This document shows, one piece after another, positions 1 through 8,776 of a stretch of 64,000 nucleotides of DNA. The notes beneath the pieces were generated by a model. The model saw only the letters and a program-made list of their open reading frames with translations, was not told where the DNA came from and did no database searches. The DNA is from Exiguobacterium mexicanum (GTDB taxonomy: Bacteria > Bacillota > Bacilli > Exiguobacteriales > Exiguobacteriaceae): assembly GCF_005960665.1 (NCBI RefSeq), contig NZ_CP040676.1:568501-632500 (forward strand). Reading direction: 5' to 3'. The stretch's first letter is position 1, and each line of letters starts with the position of its first letter. A program made the position numbers and the translations under genes.

Positions 1-931
1 GGATCAACAGGAACGCCGGCAAGAAGATGGCAAGCGTGGCGAGCAGTCCGCCCGGGACGCCATTGATGACCGTCCCGAGATAAGACGCGAATGTGAAGAG
101 GGGTCCCGGTACGGCTTGGGCGGCCCCGTAACCGGCGAGGAACGCCTCTTCACTTAAGAAACCGGCCGGTACGAGTTCACGCTCGAGCAGCGGCAAGACG
201 ACGTGGCCGCCGCCGAAGACGAGGGCCCCCGCGCGGTAAAAGCTATCGAACATGGCGACCGATTGACTCTCGATCGTCTCCCGTAAGATCGGCAAGATGA
301 CGAGGAGCGCCCCGAACAGGCCGAGGAGCGTCGCCCCGAGTCGTTTCGAGAGCGGGAACGAAGCCGACTTGACGTCGAGGTTTTGCGGTTTGAACAGCAA
401 GAACCCGGCAAGTCCGGCGAGCAAGATGACGAGCACTTGGCTATAGGTCGTCTGCCATAACAGGACTCCGGCGAGTGCGAAGAACGCGATTGTCCGCGTC
501 TTCGCGTCCGGCGTCAATTTACCGGCCATTCCGAGAATGGCGTGGGCGACGATGGCGACGGCGACGACTTTCAATCCATAAAGCCAGCCCGCGTCTGAGA
601 CGTCGAGTCCCGATACCAATAGGGCGAATAAGATGAGGGCGATGACGGACGGGGCCGTGAACCCGATGAACGACGTAATCCCGCCGAGGATGCCGCCACG
701 GACGATACCGATGCCGATACCGACCTGGCTGCTCGCCGGACCCGGCAAGAACTGACAGAGGGCGACGAGGTCGGCATAGGCGCGTTCGTCCATCCATTTG
801 CGACGGCGGACGTACTCCTCATGGAAATAGCCGAGGTGGGCGACCGGTCCGCCGAACGAGGTCAGGCCGAGCCGGGTCGATACGAATAAAATCTCAAGTA
901 ACGTTTTGAACGTTACGCGTTGGTTGGACAT
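1..931 (-). CDS. chrA: Chromate transporter ChrA (3' end missing)
   Basis: This is a polytopic membrane protein of the CHR family, which moves chromate across the cytoplasmic membrane. The visible 310 residues start at an ATG preceded by AAGGAGTG. They contain the N-terminal CHR signature (FGGPVAHLGYFHEEYV near residue 25) and LCQFLPGPASSQ near residue 57. A second CHR-like half follows, with GGGHVVLPLLERE and AVPGPLFTFASYLG, so this is the long two-domain form. The stop lies beyond the left window edge. The start is 5 bases after the stop of the PadR gene upstream, so the two are almost certainly co-transcribed and the exporter is probably derepressed when PadR releases DNA. That chromate is the substrate follows from the family, not from this sequence. 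Confidence 0.9.
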   Translation of the reverse strand, partial: MSNQRVTFKTLLEILFVSTRLGLTSFGGPVAHLGYFHEEYVRRRKWMDERAYADLVALCQFLPGPASSQVGIGIGIVRGGILGGITSFIGFTAPSVIALILFALLVSGLDVSDAGWLYGLKVVAVAIVAHAILGMAGKLTPDAKTRTIAFFALAGVLLWQTTYSQVLVILLAGLAGFLLFKPQNLDVKSASFPLSKRLGATLLGLFGALLVILPILRETIESQSVAMFDSFYRAGALVFGGGHVVLPLLERELVPAGFLSEEAFLAGYGAAQAVPGPLFTFASYLGTVINGVPGGLLATLAIFLPAFLLI

Positions 932-936
932 GTGCT

Positions 937-1254
937 TCACTCCTTAATTTCTTTGAATAGTTCATACGCTTTTTGACGGGCTTCCGCCAAGACGACGAGG
1001 CCTTTTTCGGTCGTCGTGTAATTCTTCCGGATATGACCCTCGACGAGCTCGTTCGTCCGGACGAGCAGACCGTCTTGCTCCATCGAGTGCAAAATCGGAT
1101 AGAGCGTGCCGGCGCTAATCGAGTAGCCGTGCTCGCGGAGCTCCTCGACCATCCATGCTCCGTACACCGGGTGTTCAGAGGCGTGGTGCAAGATATGGAT
1201 ATGGATAAAACCGAGAAACAGTTTTCGAAGAACGCGGTCTTCCACGTGCATCAT
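937..1254 (-). CDS. PadR-family transcriptional repressor upstream of chrA
   Basis: A 105-residue protein with the PadR winged helix: a recognition region around SAGTLYPILHSMEQDGLL, then the wing (VEGHIRKNYTTTEKG) and a short C-terminal helix for dimerisation. It starts at the first of two consecutive ATGs after AAGGAG; the second is equally possible. It is the first gene of a two-gene operon with chrA. Two 11-bp direct repeats containing the CGATAT-type core typical of PadR sites lie 10 bases upstream of the start, so autorepression is likely. PadR proteins paired with chromate transporters are known in Bacillales; the inducer here cannot be read from the sequence. Confidence 0.9.
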   Translation of the reverse strand: MMHVEDRVLRKLFLGFIHIHILHHASEHPVYGAWMVEELREHGYSISAGTLYPILHSMEQDGLLVRTNELVEGHIRKNYTTTEKGLVVLAEARQKAYELFKEIKE

Positions 1255-1263
1255 CTCCTTAAA

Positions 1264-1287
1264 ATCGGTTTTCGATATCGGTTTTCG
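1264..1287 (-). promoter_or_regulatory. Probable PadR operator (two 11-bp direct repeats)
   Basis: ATCGGTTTTCG occurs at 1264-1274 and again at 1277-1287, a 13-bp period. The junction forms the palindrome CGATATCG (1273-1280). It sits just upstream of the padR start, where an autoregulatory site would be. The CGATAT half-site recurs in front of the second padR gene (59541-59559). Binding is inferred, not shown. Confidence 0.55.
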
Positions 1288-1360
1288 TAATTATACTAAC
1301 AATCGAGATGGGGAGGTGCAAGCCGAGAGGTGTCATTTACAAAAACTTAATGTGCGCATA

Positions 1361-1389
1361 TTGGCGAGAATCGATTCGGAAAATATAGG
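1361..1389 (+). promoter_or_regulatory. Possible sigma-A promoter for the GGDEF/HD-GYP gene
   Basis: TTGGCG (1361-1366), a 17-bp gap and TATAGG (1384-1389) lie about 60 bases upstream of the GTG start. Both hexamers are only partial matches to the consensus, so this is tentative. Confidence 0.35.
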
Positions 1390-1446
1390 GAATTTGTAAG
1401 AAATGAGGTAAACTGAAAAGTAGAATTGAACGGAGGAGGGACCGAC

Positions 1447-4131
1447 GTGGCAGACTTAGACCAGACCAAATTTCAATCCTTGTTGCGCCATATGCCCCAA
1501 GGCTACGTCGAGTTTAAAGTGCTCTACGATGAGGCGGGGGAGCCCGTCGATTACGAATTTCATGAAGTGAACGAAGCGTTCGAGCGCATCATGAAAGCAA
1601 AGCGCGAACAGTTTCTCGGTGGACGGATCACCGACAAGTTGAAAGATTTTGAATACAGCGAACGGGAATGGATCGTCCAAGTCGCGCGTGCTGTCAGTAG
1701 TGGCGAAGCCATCAAGTTCGAACATTTCTCACGTCGCAACAAGGCCTGGTATGAACTGTCTGTCTTTAGCGAGCGTCCGGGTCATGTGTCGACGCTGTTC
1801 CACGACATCACACCGCACGTCCAAGAGAACAATGCGCTGAAACAACTCGTCAACGTGTCGCACCGCTTCGTGACGACCGGACGAGAATTGTTGATGAACC
1901 AACATTTCCTAGACCAGATTCGAGGGTTCACCGGTGCCAAGGCCGTGACGCTCAATTTAGTCGACGATGATGGACAGACGTACTCGACCGTGGCGCTCTC
2001 GGGCATTGATGAACTGCTCGAGCGCAGTCTCGATGTGCTAGGCTTCCATCCAGTCGGCCGCAAATGGCCGATGAGCCCGAAACGGTCCAAGTTACTCGAG
2101 GCACCGAGCCCAATCGTGTTCGACGACATTTTACCGCTCGTCGACGGGGTGTTGCCGAAACGACTGATCAAAAATATTTTACGGATTTTTGACCTTGGCC
2201 AAGTCGTCTTGTTTAAAATCGAGAAGGACGGTGTCTTTTACGGGGATTTGACGATTGTCATGCAAGGAAATAAAGAGGCGAGCCGCCTTGGGCTCGTCGA
2301 ATTGTATATCGTGCACATCCTCGAACAGATGACGAAAGCGGACCGGCAAATCGGGGATGCGAAAGAGTCGATGTTCGAAGGGTTCGCGACCGTCGACTTG
2401 GAGTGCATCATGTCCCTGACCAATCATGAGATTTTCCATTTGAACGTGGCGTGGGAGCGTGTGCTCGGGTTTCCGCTCGAAGAACTCGAGAACATGGACT
2501 TCACGAGCCTGATTCATCCCGATGACGTCGGGAAGACGAATGAAGCATTCGCCTTGCTCGAAGAAGGGAAGGACATCTTCCGTTTCGTCAACCGATACCG
2601 GACGATCGATGGAGACTATCGATCAATCGAGTGGCATTCAAAAGTCCACGGCAACTATATTTACGCCGTCGCCAAAGACGTGACGGAACGCGTCCAACTC
2701 GAGGAAGAACTCGCCGAGCGGGACCGATTGCTCACGAAGCTGTCCGATCAAGTGCCCGGTGCCATCTATCAGTTCGAACGGCGCCCGGACGGCAGCTTCC
2801 ACTTCCCATTCTTTAGCCGAGGATTCGAGGTGCTGACCGGTATCACGTTCGAGGAGATGAAACAAAACCCGGGTCTCGTGTTCTCAAAAATCCATCCCGA
2901 AGATTATCCGAACGTGATGGCAAGCATTGAGACGTCGTACGAGAACTTGACGATTTGGGATGCGGAGTTTCGTGTCCTGACGCCCGAAGGCCGGACGACG
3001 TGGATCTTAGGATCGTCGCGTCCAGAGAAGCTTGATGAAGGGCATGTCCTTTGGCACGGCTATATCGGTGACGTGACCGAGAAGAAGAAATATGAGATGG
3101 AAATCGAGTATTTGAGTTATCACGACCAGTTGACCGGGGTGAAGAATCGCCGTTACTTCGATGAGGCGCTCATCACGTACGACGAGCCGGACTATTATCC
3201 GCTCGCCTTGATCGTCGTCGACGTCAACGGGTTGAAGCTGACGAACGACGCGTTCGGTCATCTCGTCGGGGATCGCTTGTTGATCGAGGCGACGTTGACG
3301 CTCAAACGTGAGATTCGAGGAAAGGATACGGTCGCTCGAATCGGTGGGGACGAGTTTGTCATCATCATGCCGAATACGTCACTTGAAGAGGCGAACCGCT
3401 TGTCCGATCGCCTGAGCCAACTGTTCCTCGCCAAATCGATCGAAGGGCTGCCGATTTCGGCATCGTTCGGGGAAGCGGTAAAGGAAGATGACGCGCTCTC
3501 CATCGCGGAAGTGTTCAATTTGGCCGAGGACCGGATGTATCACCATAAAGTGTCTGAAAAACAAAGTCGGAGGCATTACTCGATTCAGCTCATCATGCGA
3601 ACGCTTTATGAGAAAATCCCGCGCGAAGAAGCACATTCGCAACGCGTCGCCGAGCTGTCGCGGCAACTCGGACAGGCGATGGGCTTCACGAGTGCCGATG
3701 TGAACGAACTCGTCACGGCGGCGACACTGCATGATATCGGCAAGGTCGCGATCAGCAATGAGATTTTAGACAAGCCGGGCACGTTGACCGAGTCCGAATG
3801 GCGTGAAATCAAACGTCATCCCGAAGTGAGCTACAACATCTTGAGCACGGTGCCGGAGTATGGGCCACTGTCCGAAATCGTGCTCGCCCACCATGAACGA
3901 TGGGACGGGAACGGTTATCCGAAAGGGATCAGCGGAGAGCAGATCCCGCTCGCGTCACGCATCATCTCGATTGCGGACACGTTCGACGTCATGATGACGG
4001 GACGCCCGTATCGGAAAGCGAAGACGCTCGACGAAGCGCTCGCGGTCATCGCAGAAGAAGCAGGCCGGCAGTTCGACCCGGAACTCGTCGAGGTGTTTTT
4101 CAAGAAAGTCGTGCCGACGTTACAGAGGTGA
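1447..4131 (+). CDS. PAS-PAS-GGDEF-HD-GYP cyclic-di-GMP turnover protein
   Basis: A soluble 894-residue sensor protein that carries both a diguanylate cyclase (GGDEF) and a cyclic-di-GMP phosphodiesterase (HD-GYP). Order: an N-terminal PAS-like domain (about 5-115), a less clear GAF-like region (about 125-300), two further PAS domains (about 305-420 and 430-550), GGDEF (about 555-700, intact RIGGDEF motif near 632), and HD-GYP (about 710-890) with HDIGK near 760 and GNGYP near 823. There is no EAL domain and no membrane segment. The GTG at 1447 is chosen because GGAGGAGGG lies 7 bases before it; an in-frame TTG at 1426 has no such site. All key residues of both catalytic motifs are present, so both activities are possible; the PAS ligands are unknown. 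It is transcribed alone and ends at a strong terminator. Confidence 0.93.
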   Translation: MADLDQTKFQSLLRHMPQGYVEFKVLYDEAGEPVDYEFHEVNEAFERIMKAKREQFLGGRITDKLKDFEYSEREWIVQVARAVSSGEAIKFEHFSRRNKAWYELSVFSERPGHVSTLFHDITPHVQENNALKQLVNVSHRFVTTGRELLMNQHFLDQIRGFTGAKAVTLNLVDDDGQTYSTVALSGIDELLERSLDVLGFHPVGRKWPMSPKRSKLLEAPSPIVFDDILPLVDGVLPKRLIKNILRIFDLGQVVLFKIEKDGVFYGDLTIVMQGNKEASRLGLVELYIVHILEQMTKADRQIGDAKESMFEGFATVDLECIMSLTNHEIFHLNVAWERVLGFPLEELENMDFTSLIHPDDVGKTNEAFALLEEGKDIFRFVNRYRTIDGDYRSIEWHSKVHGNYIYAVAKDVTERVQLEEELAERDRLLTKLSDQVPGAIYQFERRPDGSFHFPFFSRGFEVLTGITFEEMKQNPGLVFSKIHPEDYPNVMASIETSYENLTIWDAEFRVLTPEGRTTWILGSSRPEKLDEGHVLWHGYIGDVTEKKKYEMEIEYLSYHDQLTGVKNRRYFDEALITYDEPDYYPLALIVVDVNGLKLTNDAFGHLVGDRLLIEATLTLKREIRGKDTVARIGGDEFVIIMPNTSLEEANRLSDRLSQLFLAKSIEGLPISASFGEAVKEDDALSIAEVFNLAEDRMYHHKVSEKQSRRHYSIQLIMRTLYEKIPREEAHSQRVAELSRQLGQAMGFTSADVNELVTAATLHDIGKVAISNEILDKPGTLTESEWREIKRHPEVSYNILSTVPEYGPLSEIVLAHHERWDGNGYPKGISGEQIPLASRIISIADTFDVMMTGRPYRKAKTLDEALAVIAEEAGRQFDPELVEVFFKKVVPTLQR

Positions 4132-4148
4132 TTGAAGCATTATAAAAA

Positions 4149-4175
4149 GGAGAGCCCGCGATGGCTCTCCTTTTT
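4149..4175. terminator. Bidirectional rho-independent terminator
   Basis: GGAGAGCC (4149-4156) and GGCTCTCC (4163-4170) form a perfect 8-bp stem, flanked by A-rich and T-rich runs, so it can serve both the gene ending at 4131 and the convergent ABC permease gene. Confidence 0.9.
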
Positions 4176-5274
4176 ATGTGAGCGGCCGTTTCTTCAACGC
4201 CCAGGCGCTGAGGAGAAAGACAGCGAGCGCCATCCCGAGCATGATGAAGACAGATTGGAGTGGGAAATGGTCCTCGTACATTTGGGCGACCCCGTAATTG
4301 AACCAGTACGTCGGCAAGAAGCGTCCGACGACCTGGAGCGTATCAGGCAGCCACGTCAGACTGATGAAGGCGCCGCCGGTGATGGCAGCGGCCATCGTGA
4401 CGGACGTCTGCCAAATGTTCGCTTTCTCCCGGTTCGTCGCCAGGATGGCGATGAGCGACCCGATGGCGAGACAGACGAATAAATAGACGATAAACAACAG
4501 CGTGAGGACAGGTAGGTACGCGAGTATGTCCTGTCGATAGAGGACAGCGCTGAAGGCGAGCAACATGAGCACGTAAAGCAGCCCGACCGCGCAAAACGAC
4601 ACGAACAGCGAACCGATGTAACGCCGGGGCGTGACCGGGGCCGCAAATAGGCGCGAATAAATCTTCTCGTCCCGGTCGTCGGCGACGAACAACGGGATGA
4701 ACTGAAGGAACGCCGACATCATGACGAACGACAAGAGGCCGAGGAACGCCTGCGTCCGCGCCGTCGTAGCCACGCTCTGTTGGAACGGCTCACTCGAAAG
4801 GGTATAGCCGTTTTCCGTCTCACGTTCGGCGAGCTCGGTGAACCGTTCCTCGTCAAACTCACTTGCAATCAATAGTTGTCGCTCACGGGACAAGTGTGAA
4901 TTGAGCGCTTGTTCGATCAATGCGGCGTCACTCCCTTCGGTCGCACTGAACGACAATCGCGGCGTCTCGCCATCCAAGAGCGCCTCGCTGAATCCGTCCG
5001 GAATCACTAAGACGATGTCTTGTCCTTGTAGCAACGCCTCGTCGGTCTCATCCGTCTCAAGCGGTGTCACCGCTCCGAACCGTCCCGCCTCTTCAATCAC
5101 GCGACCGGCGAGTGTTCCGCCGTCGCGGTCGAGAATACCAATCGAGGCGTTCAAGGCGGACGTCGAACTGAGGAACGACAGGATGAGGGCGAACCCGAAC
5201 ACGGAGACGAACGTGAACACCCATAGCCCTTTTTTCCGGAGCATACGTTTGGCGACATGTCTAAATAGCACCAC
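4174..5274 (-). CDS. ABC-2 type exporter permease (second permease of the operon)
   Basis: A 366-residue membrane protein of the ABC-2 permease type. One N-terminal membrane helix (about 15-40) is followed by a large extracytoplasmic domain (about 40-180), then five helices in the C-terminal half, the layout of exporters that pair with a separate ATPase. The start is a GTG with AGGGG upstream, and it overlaps the last 14 bases of the upstream permease gene, so translation was probably coupled. The intended partners are the ATPase at 8777-9709 and the permease now split by an insertion sequence. With that partner broken and a mobile element inside the operon, this intact gene may be poorly expressed or without a function. 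Substrate is unknown. Confidence 0.85.
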   Translation of the reverse strand: MVLFRHVAKRMLRKKGLWVFTFVSVFGFALILSFLSSTSALNASIGILDRDGGTLAGRVIEEAGRFGAVTPLETDETDEALLQGQDIVLVIPDGFSEALLDGETPRLSFSATEGSDAALIEQALNSHLSRERQLLIASEFDEERFTELAERETENGYTLSSEPFQQSVATTARTQAFLGLLSFVMMSAFLQFIPLFVADDRDEKIYSRLFAAPVTPRRYIGSLFVSFCAVGLLYVLMLLAFSAVLYRQDILAYLPVLTLLFIVYLFVCLAIGSLIAILATNREKANIWQTSVTMAAAITGGAFISLTWLPDTLQVVGRFLPTYWFNYGVAQMYEDHFPLQSVFIMLGMALAVFLLSAWALKKRPLT

Positions 5275-5724
5275 GGCGGTTCACCCCTTTCCATAACAAC
5301 AGGCTGATCCCGGCAAAGACGAACAGATGGATGGCGAGCCAACCGAGACTTTGCCAAAACACGGACGTGTCTCCACCGCGCAAGAGCACCTGAAGCATCC
5401 CTTCCCGCATGAAAATCGGCATGAAGACGTACTTAGCCCACGGCACGACGCTCAGCGTCACTTGGTCGAAACCAGGGACATAGCCGCCAGAGAGAATCAT
5501 GATGATGGCCACGAACCCGTTGACGATCGCGTCTTTCGTCGCGCGCGAGATACGGGGTAAGCTCGAGATGAAGAAACCGAACGCCGTACCGTATAAAGCG
5601 AGGGCGAGCCAAGAGACGAACAATAGACTGAAGTGGACATAATCGAGCGAGAAGCTGCGATAGACGAAGTGACTGAACCAAAACACGAGCACAAGTTGCA
5701 GGAAGATAAGGGTTGTATTTTGCA
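5261..5724 (-). pseudogene. ABC-2 permease, 3' fragment cut off by the IS21-like element
   Basis: This is the C-terminal part (about 155 codons) of the permease whose N-terminal part lies at 8063-8771. It encodes four hydrophobic helices and the typical ABC-2 stretch ILSGGYVPGF, and ends by overlapping the next permease start. The reading frame continues to 5740 into the mobile element and gives an accidental ATG there, but no ribosome binding site precedes it. Joining the two fragments across the shared 9-bp TGCAAAATA restores one uninterrupted frame, with LCV-x-QN from the first half running into QNTTLIFLQ from the second. The interruption therefore looks recent, with little decay. Confidence 0.85.
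5716..5724. repeat. Left copy of the probable target-site duplication
   Basis: TATTTTGCA here matches 8063-8071 exactly. On the minus strand the pair extends to a 13-bp repeat with one mismatch (GTATTGCAAAATA against GTAATGCAAAATA). Typical IS21 duplications are shorter, so part of the agreement may be chance or target preference. Confidence 0.6.
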
Positions 5725-5778
5725 ATACAAATGTGCACAATAATGCAACGAAAAGTACAGAACTTTGCCAGCTGGGTT

Positions 5779-6495
5779 TTAGTGTTTCGACAACGCATGC
5801 GTGACACGATAACTGTCACCTGTAAAGTTTAGTATGTGAGCGTGATGGATGACGCGATCGACGAGTGCCGCAGTCAAGCGCGCGTCGCCAAAGATGCGAT
5901 TCCATTGGCTGAACTCAAGGTTGGATGTGATGATCAGGCTCTTTCGCTCGTACCAGTCGGTGATGAGATGAAACAGAAGTTCCGCAGATTCTTTTGTGAG
6001 AGGGAGATATCCCATCTCATCTAAAATAATCATATCTGCCGACTCGAGACGAGAATGGAAGTTGCCTAGTTTTCCATCCCGCCAGGCCTTGTTAAGTTGC
6101 TCGACGAGTTCAGAGACCCGGAAGAACCTCACCTCATAACCTTTGTGACAAGCTTCTCTCCCGAGCCCGATGGCCAAATGGGTCTTTCCTGTACCCGGGG
6201 ACCCTGTCAGAACGACGTTCTGTGAGTGCTCGACGAAATTCAGTGAGGTCAGTTCGTCCTTATCTAAATGCTTTGGGAAGTAGATGTGATTGCCCCAATG
6301 ATAGTCGTCTAGTGACTTATTGTTGATGAATTTTGCCTTTTTGATTAACCGTTGCGCTTTCGCTTCCTCGCGGAGGCGCATTTCCATCGAGAAAAGCTCC
6401 GTGAGAAACTTTTCAGGGGATTCCGTTGGAATCGATTCATAGATTTCAGCGACATAGGCAAGGCGGAGCGATTTGCACATTTCTTTTAGGCTCAT
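5779..6495 (-). CDS. istB: IS21-family helper ATPase IstB
   Basis: A 238-residue AAA+ ATPase related to DnaA/DnaC that assists the IstA transposase in target selection and strand transfer. It has a Walker A motif GSPGTGKT near residue 100 and a Walker B motif MIILDEMGYLPL, followed by sensor-type residues (ITSNLEFSQW) and the conserved C-terminal RLTAALVDRVIHHAHIL. The start used here gives an ATGA overlap with the istA stop, the standard translational coupling of this family; an upstream in-frame start would add seven residues that do not belong to it. Full length, with no frameshift. Confidence 0.95.
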   Translation of the reverse strand: MSLKEMCKSLRLAYVAEIYESIPTESPEKFLTELFSMEMRLREEAKAQRLIKKAKFINNKSLDDYHWGNHIYFPKHLDKDELTSLNFVEHSQNVVLTGSPGTGKTHLAIGLGREACHKGYEVRFFRVSELVEQLNKAWRDGKLGNFHSRLESADMIILDEMGYLPLTKESAELLFHLITDWYERKSLIITSNLEFSQWNRIFGDARLTAALVDRVIHHAHILNFTGDSYRVTHALSKH

Positions 6496-7919
6496 ACTGC
6501 ACCACCTTCTCCCCAAGGCCGATTCAGGCTATCGTACTTGCTCCAATCCACATCATAAGGATGGTCCTCAACCACGGCTGGATCGTCGTCCTCGCTCAGT
6601 AGCTCGTATAGGCGTTCATTGATCTCGAGGATTGGATAGAGTGCGAGCTTGGCTCGGATCCAGGCCAGTCTTTCCTGCCGAACGAGTAAGTTGGGTACGC
6701 CCAGGTACTCTTTGATTCTACCCGGCAGATATTCGGAATAACGGGAGTGCCCGAAGCTTCTCGGCTTCTTGTGCCAAGTGCTGATGATGTTTTCCCATGG
6801 GAGCGCACGCTTTGTCATCATGTAGGGACGTTTTTCTTCGTAGAGGATTTCTCCGTGAAGTGAGAGAATCTTCATCGAATCCCACCTTAAGATGGCGCGT
6901 ACTTGCCCATGACGAGCCCCTGAAGGGATCAAGACTTTCGTCTTATCGATCGTTATTTCGCCGTACTTGTTCACCTTGAACAGTTCTTCTTTGAAGACGG
7001 GGAAGTCTTCTTGCGGCAATCGCAATAGATGTCTCTGCTCTTCTTCGAACAACTCACGGATCAGCACATGCTTTTCGTAATGCACTCTCTCCATGTCATC
7101 CCGTAGGGAAGCTGCGAGTTGCCGGTTCGTCGAATCGTAATCATGCATGACAGGGGCTGGGACAAGAAAATTGTACCGAACGTATCCTACCTTGTTCTCG
7201 ACACTTCCTTTCTCGTTACCTCTGTAAGGATTACAGCTTTGAACTTGGAAGCCGTAATGTGCCATGAACTGCAGGAAAGCATCTGTATAGATCGCCTCTT
7301 CTTTTGTCGTTCGTGGTTGGATGACTGCGGCGGGGAGATTATCGATTCTGAGCTGTTGCGGTACACCACCGATTTCTTCAAAAAGCATTTTGAGTCCCGT
7401 CAAAAAGCACTCTTGGTTTTCTGCGGGCAGGGCGACAGCTGCTGTGCGGTTACTGAAGGGCAGGCTCATGACGAGGCATTTTACATCGACCGCATGACTA
7501 TCTTTGACGACTTCCATCGTCCCGAAATCTACCTGTGCCTCACCCGGAGGGTGTTGCAATCGTTCTTGCCTTGTGTCGTTTTCCTCCTCGCTCGTCATAT
7601 GCCAGCTCTTGATGAAATTGCAGACCGTCCGGTAAGAACCCTCGAATCCGTTCGCCACCAGCGTTTCATAAAGCTTTTTATTCGTTCGTCTTAACTTTTT
7701 CTGAAGCATTTGATCCTCGGTCAACCAATCCTCGACCATCTCGCCCCATTTCGTTCCGTACATCATGCCTCTCTTGGGGCGAATGGTTTCACTCGGCAGT
7801 TGAGCTGAATCCGCGTATTTTTTTACCGTCCTCCAGTTGAGGTCTAGATTTTTAGCGATTCGATTGATCGAATGTGATTTGTGGTTTCTCAGATATTTGA
7901 TACAATTGATATCGGACAT
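6492..7919 (-). CDS. istA: IS21-family transposase IstA
   Basis: A DDE transposase of about 475 residues. It begins with a helix-turn-helix region (SINRIAKNLDLNWRTVKKY) that binds the element ends, followed by the RNase H-like catalytic core: first Asp in GEAQVDFG, second Asp in LRIDN, and the Glu in KGSVENKVG, all present. The C-terminal part is the beta-rich region usual in IstA. The ATG at 7919 is preferred because AAGGA lies 9 bases before it; in-frame ATGs at 7928 and 7937 are alternatives. The gene runs into istB through an ATGA overlap. It appears intact. Confidence 0.93.
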   Translation of the reverse strand: MSDINCIKYLRNHKSHSINRIAKNLDLNWRTVKKYADSAQLPSETIRPKRGMMYGTKWGEMVEDWLTEDQMLQKKLRRTNKKLYETLVANGFEGSYRTVCNFIKSWHMTSEEENDTRQERLQHPPGEAQVDFGTMEVVKDSHAVDVKCLVMSLPFSNRTAAVALPAENQECFLTGLKMLFEEIGGVPQQLRIDNLPAAVIQPRTTKEEAIYTDAFLQFMAHYGFQVQSCNPYRGNEKGSVENKVGYVRYNFLVPAPVMHDYDSTNRQLAASLRDDMERVHYEKHVLIRELFEEEQRHLLRLPQEDFPVFKEELFKVNKYGEITIDKTKVLIPSGARHGQVRAILRWDSMKILSLHGEILYEEKRPYMMTKRALPWENIISTWHKKPRSFGHSRYSEYLPGRIKEYLGVPNLLVRQERLAWIRAKLALYPILEINERLYELLSEDDDPAVVEDHPYDVDWSKYDSLNRPWGEGGAV

Positions 7920-8011
7920 TGCTAGCATTCCTTCCATCTCCTAACGTTCTTGTGTCGCAACTTAAACGTTAGGGTGAGATTATGGTTGCTGGCAAGTCCT
8001 TTTTCTTTTCT

Positions 8012-8068
8012 AAAATAGGAGTGCAGAGTTGTGTACGTTTCCGTTGCACACTTCTGCACTCCTATTTT
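8012..8068. repeat. Long near-perfect hairpin at the right end of the IS element
   Basis: The two 15-bp outer arms AAAATAGGAGTGCAG (8012-8026) and CTGCACTCCTATTTT (8054-8068) are perfectly complementary, and the pairing continues inward with few mismatches to a short TTTC loop. The last six bases of the outer arm overlap the presumed target duplication. It could block transcription reading into the element or mark the transposase binding region. Confidence 0.7.
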
Positions 8069-8771
8069 GCATTACACAAAGGGTGTATCGGCTCAGGCTG
8101 CGGGCCAGGCGATATTCGATTCGTTTGACGGGAGCGACTTGGATCCGAAGGTAGCTTCCGGTCATCGGTTGCTCCTCACTGAGCATGCCCGTGATGTAGA
8201 ACGCACCGAACAGCGCTGTCATGATGGAAATCGTGACGGTGAAATATTCGAGTGACGTCGGGGTCCGACCCGACAAGTCGACGCTCTCACTGTCGATGAA
8301 CGACTCAGGCGTAAACGGGGCGGAGACACCCGTCTCAGCGAGTGTGATTTGCTGATTGGCGACGTCCGTATATTGCCAGAGGATGGCCTCGATGACGTCG
8401 AACTCGATCGTCGACGGTTCCTCGTATAGCAGACGGACATCGGGACCGTCCAAATGAAGGATGACATCGGCGTCGCCATCGTTCACGCCGGTTTCAGCAG
8501 CGGCGATACTATCGTACGGGACGAGATTGATGAATGCTTTGATATCATCGTCGGCGAGGAAAGACTCGAGCGGCACCCGATAATCATCCGTCGACTGTTC
8601 GACGTAGGCGACATCCGTGACCGGAAGCGAAAAATTGCTATTGAAGATGGCCGATAGCATCGTCCCGAGCCCGAAGATAAGGATAATTGGGAAGATGAGC
8701 ATCCAAAAGATGGTCGAGCGATCACGCAGTTGCTGTTTGACATCGTATTTGATGAACGTCCATAGTTTCAT
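8063..8771 (-). pseudogene. ABC-2 permease, 5' fragment cut off by the IS21-like element
   Basis: The N-terminal part (about 236 codons) of an ABC-2 exporter permease. It has a first membrane helix (FWMLIFPIILIFGLG), an extracytoplasmic domain, and a second helix (SIMTALFGAFYITGML) followed by the conserved cytoplasmic stretch before the break. Translation would run on into the element and stop at 8010 after about 20 foreign residues. The ATG at 8771 has AGGGAG 8 bases upstream; a GTG at 8780 overlaps the ATPase stop as GTGA and is the other option. The remainder is at 5261-5724. Confidence 0.88.
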
Positions 8772-8776
8772 CGGAC

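Larger units (their letters stand above)
5725..8062 (-). mobile_element. IS21-family insertion sequence (istA-istB), inserted in an ABC permease gene
   Basis: About 2.34 kb carrying istA and istB in the classic overlapping order. Inward-reading end repeats are visible: TGCAACGAAAAGTACAGAAC from 5744 on the left, and TGCAACGGAAACGTACACAA read on the minus strand from about 8047 on the right. The 9-bp TATTTTGCA occurs at both flanks (5716-5724 and 8063-8071) and is the likely target duplication. The next few bases also agree imperfectly, so the exact ends could shift by several bases; the left tip might be at 5732 (TGTGCAC). Both genes look intact, so the element may be active. Confidence 0.85.

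Noticed and set aside
7119-7694. 191-codon plus-strand ORF opposite istA
   Set aside because: Antisense of the transposase catalytic core; no start signal.
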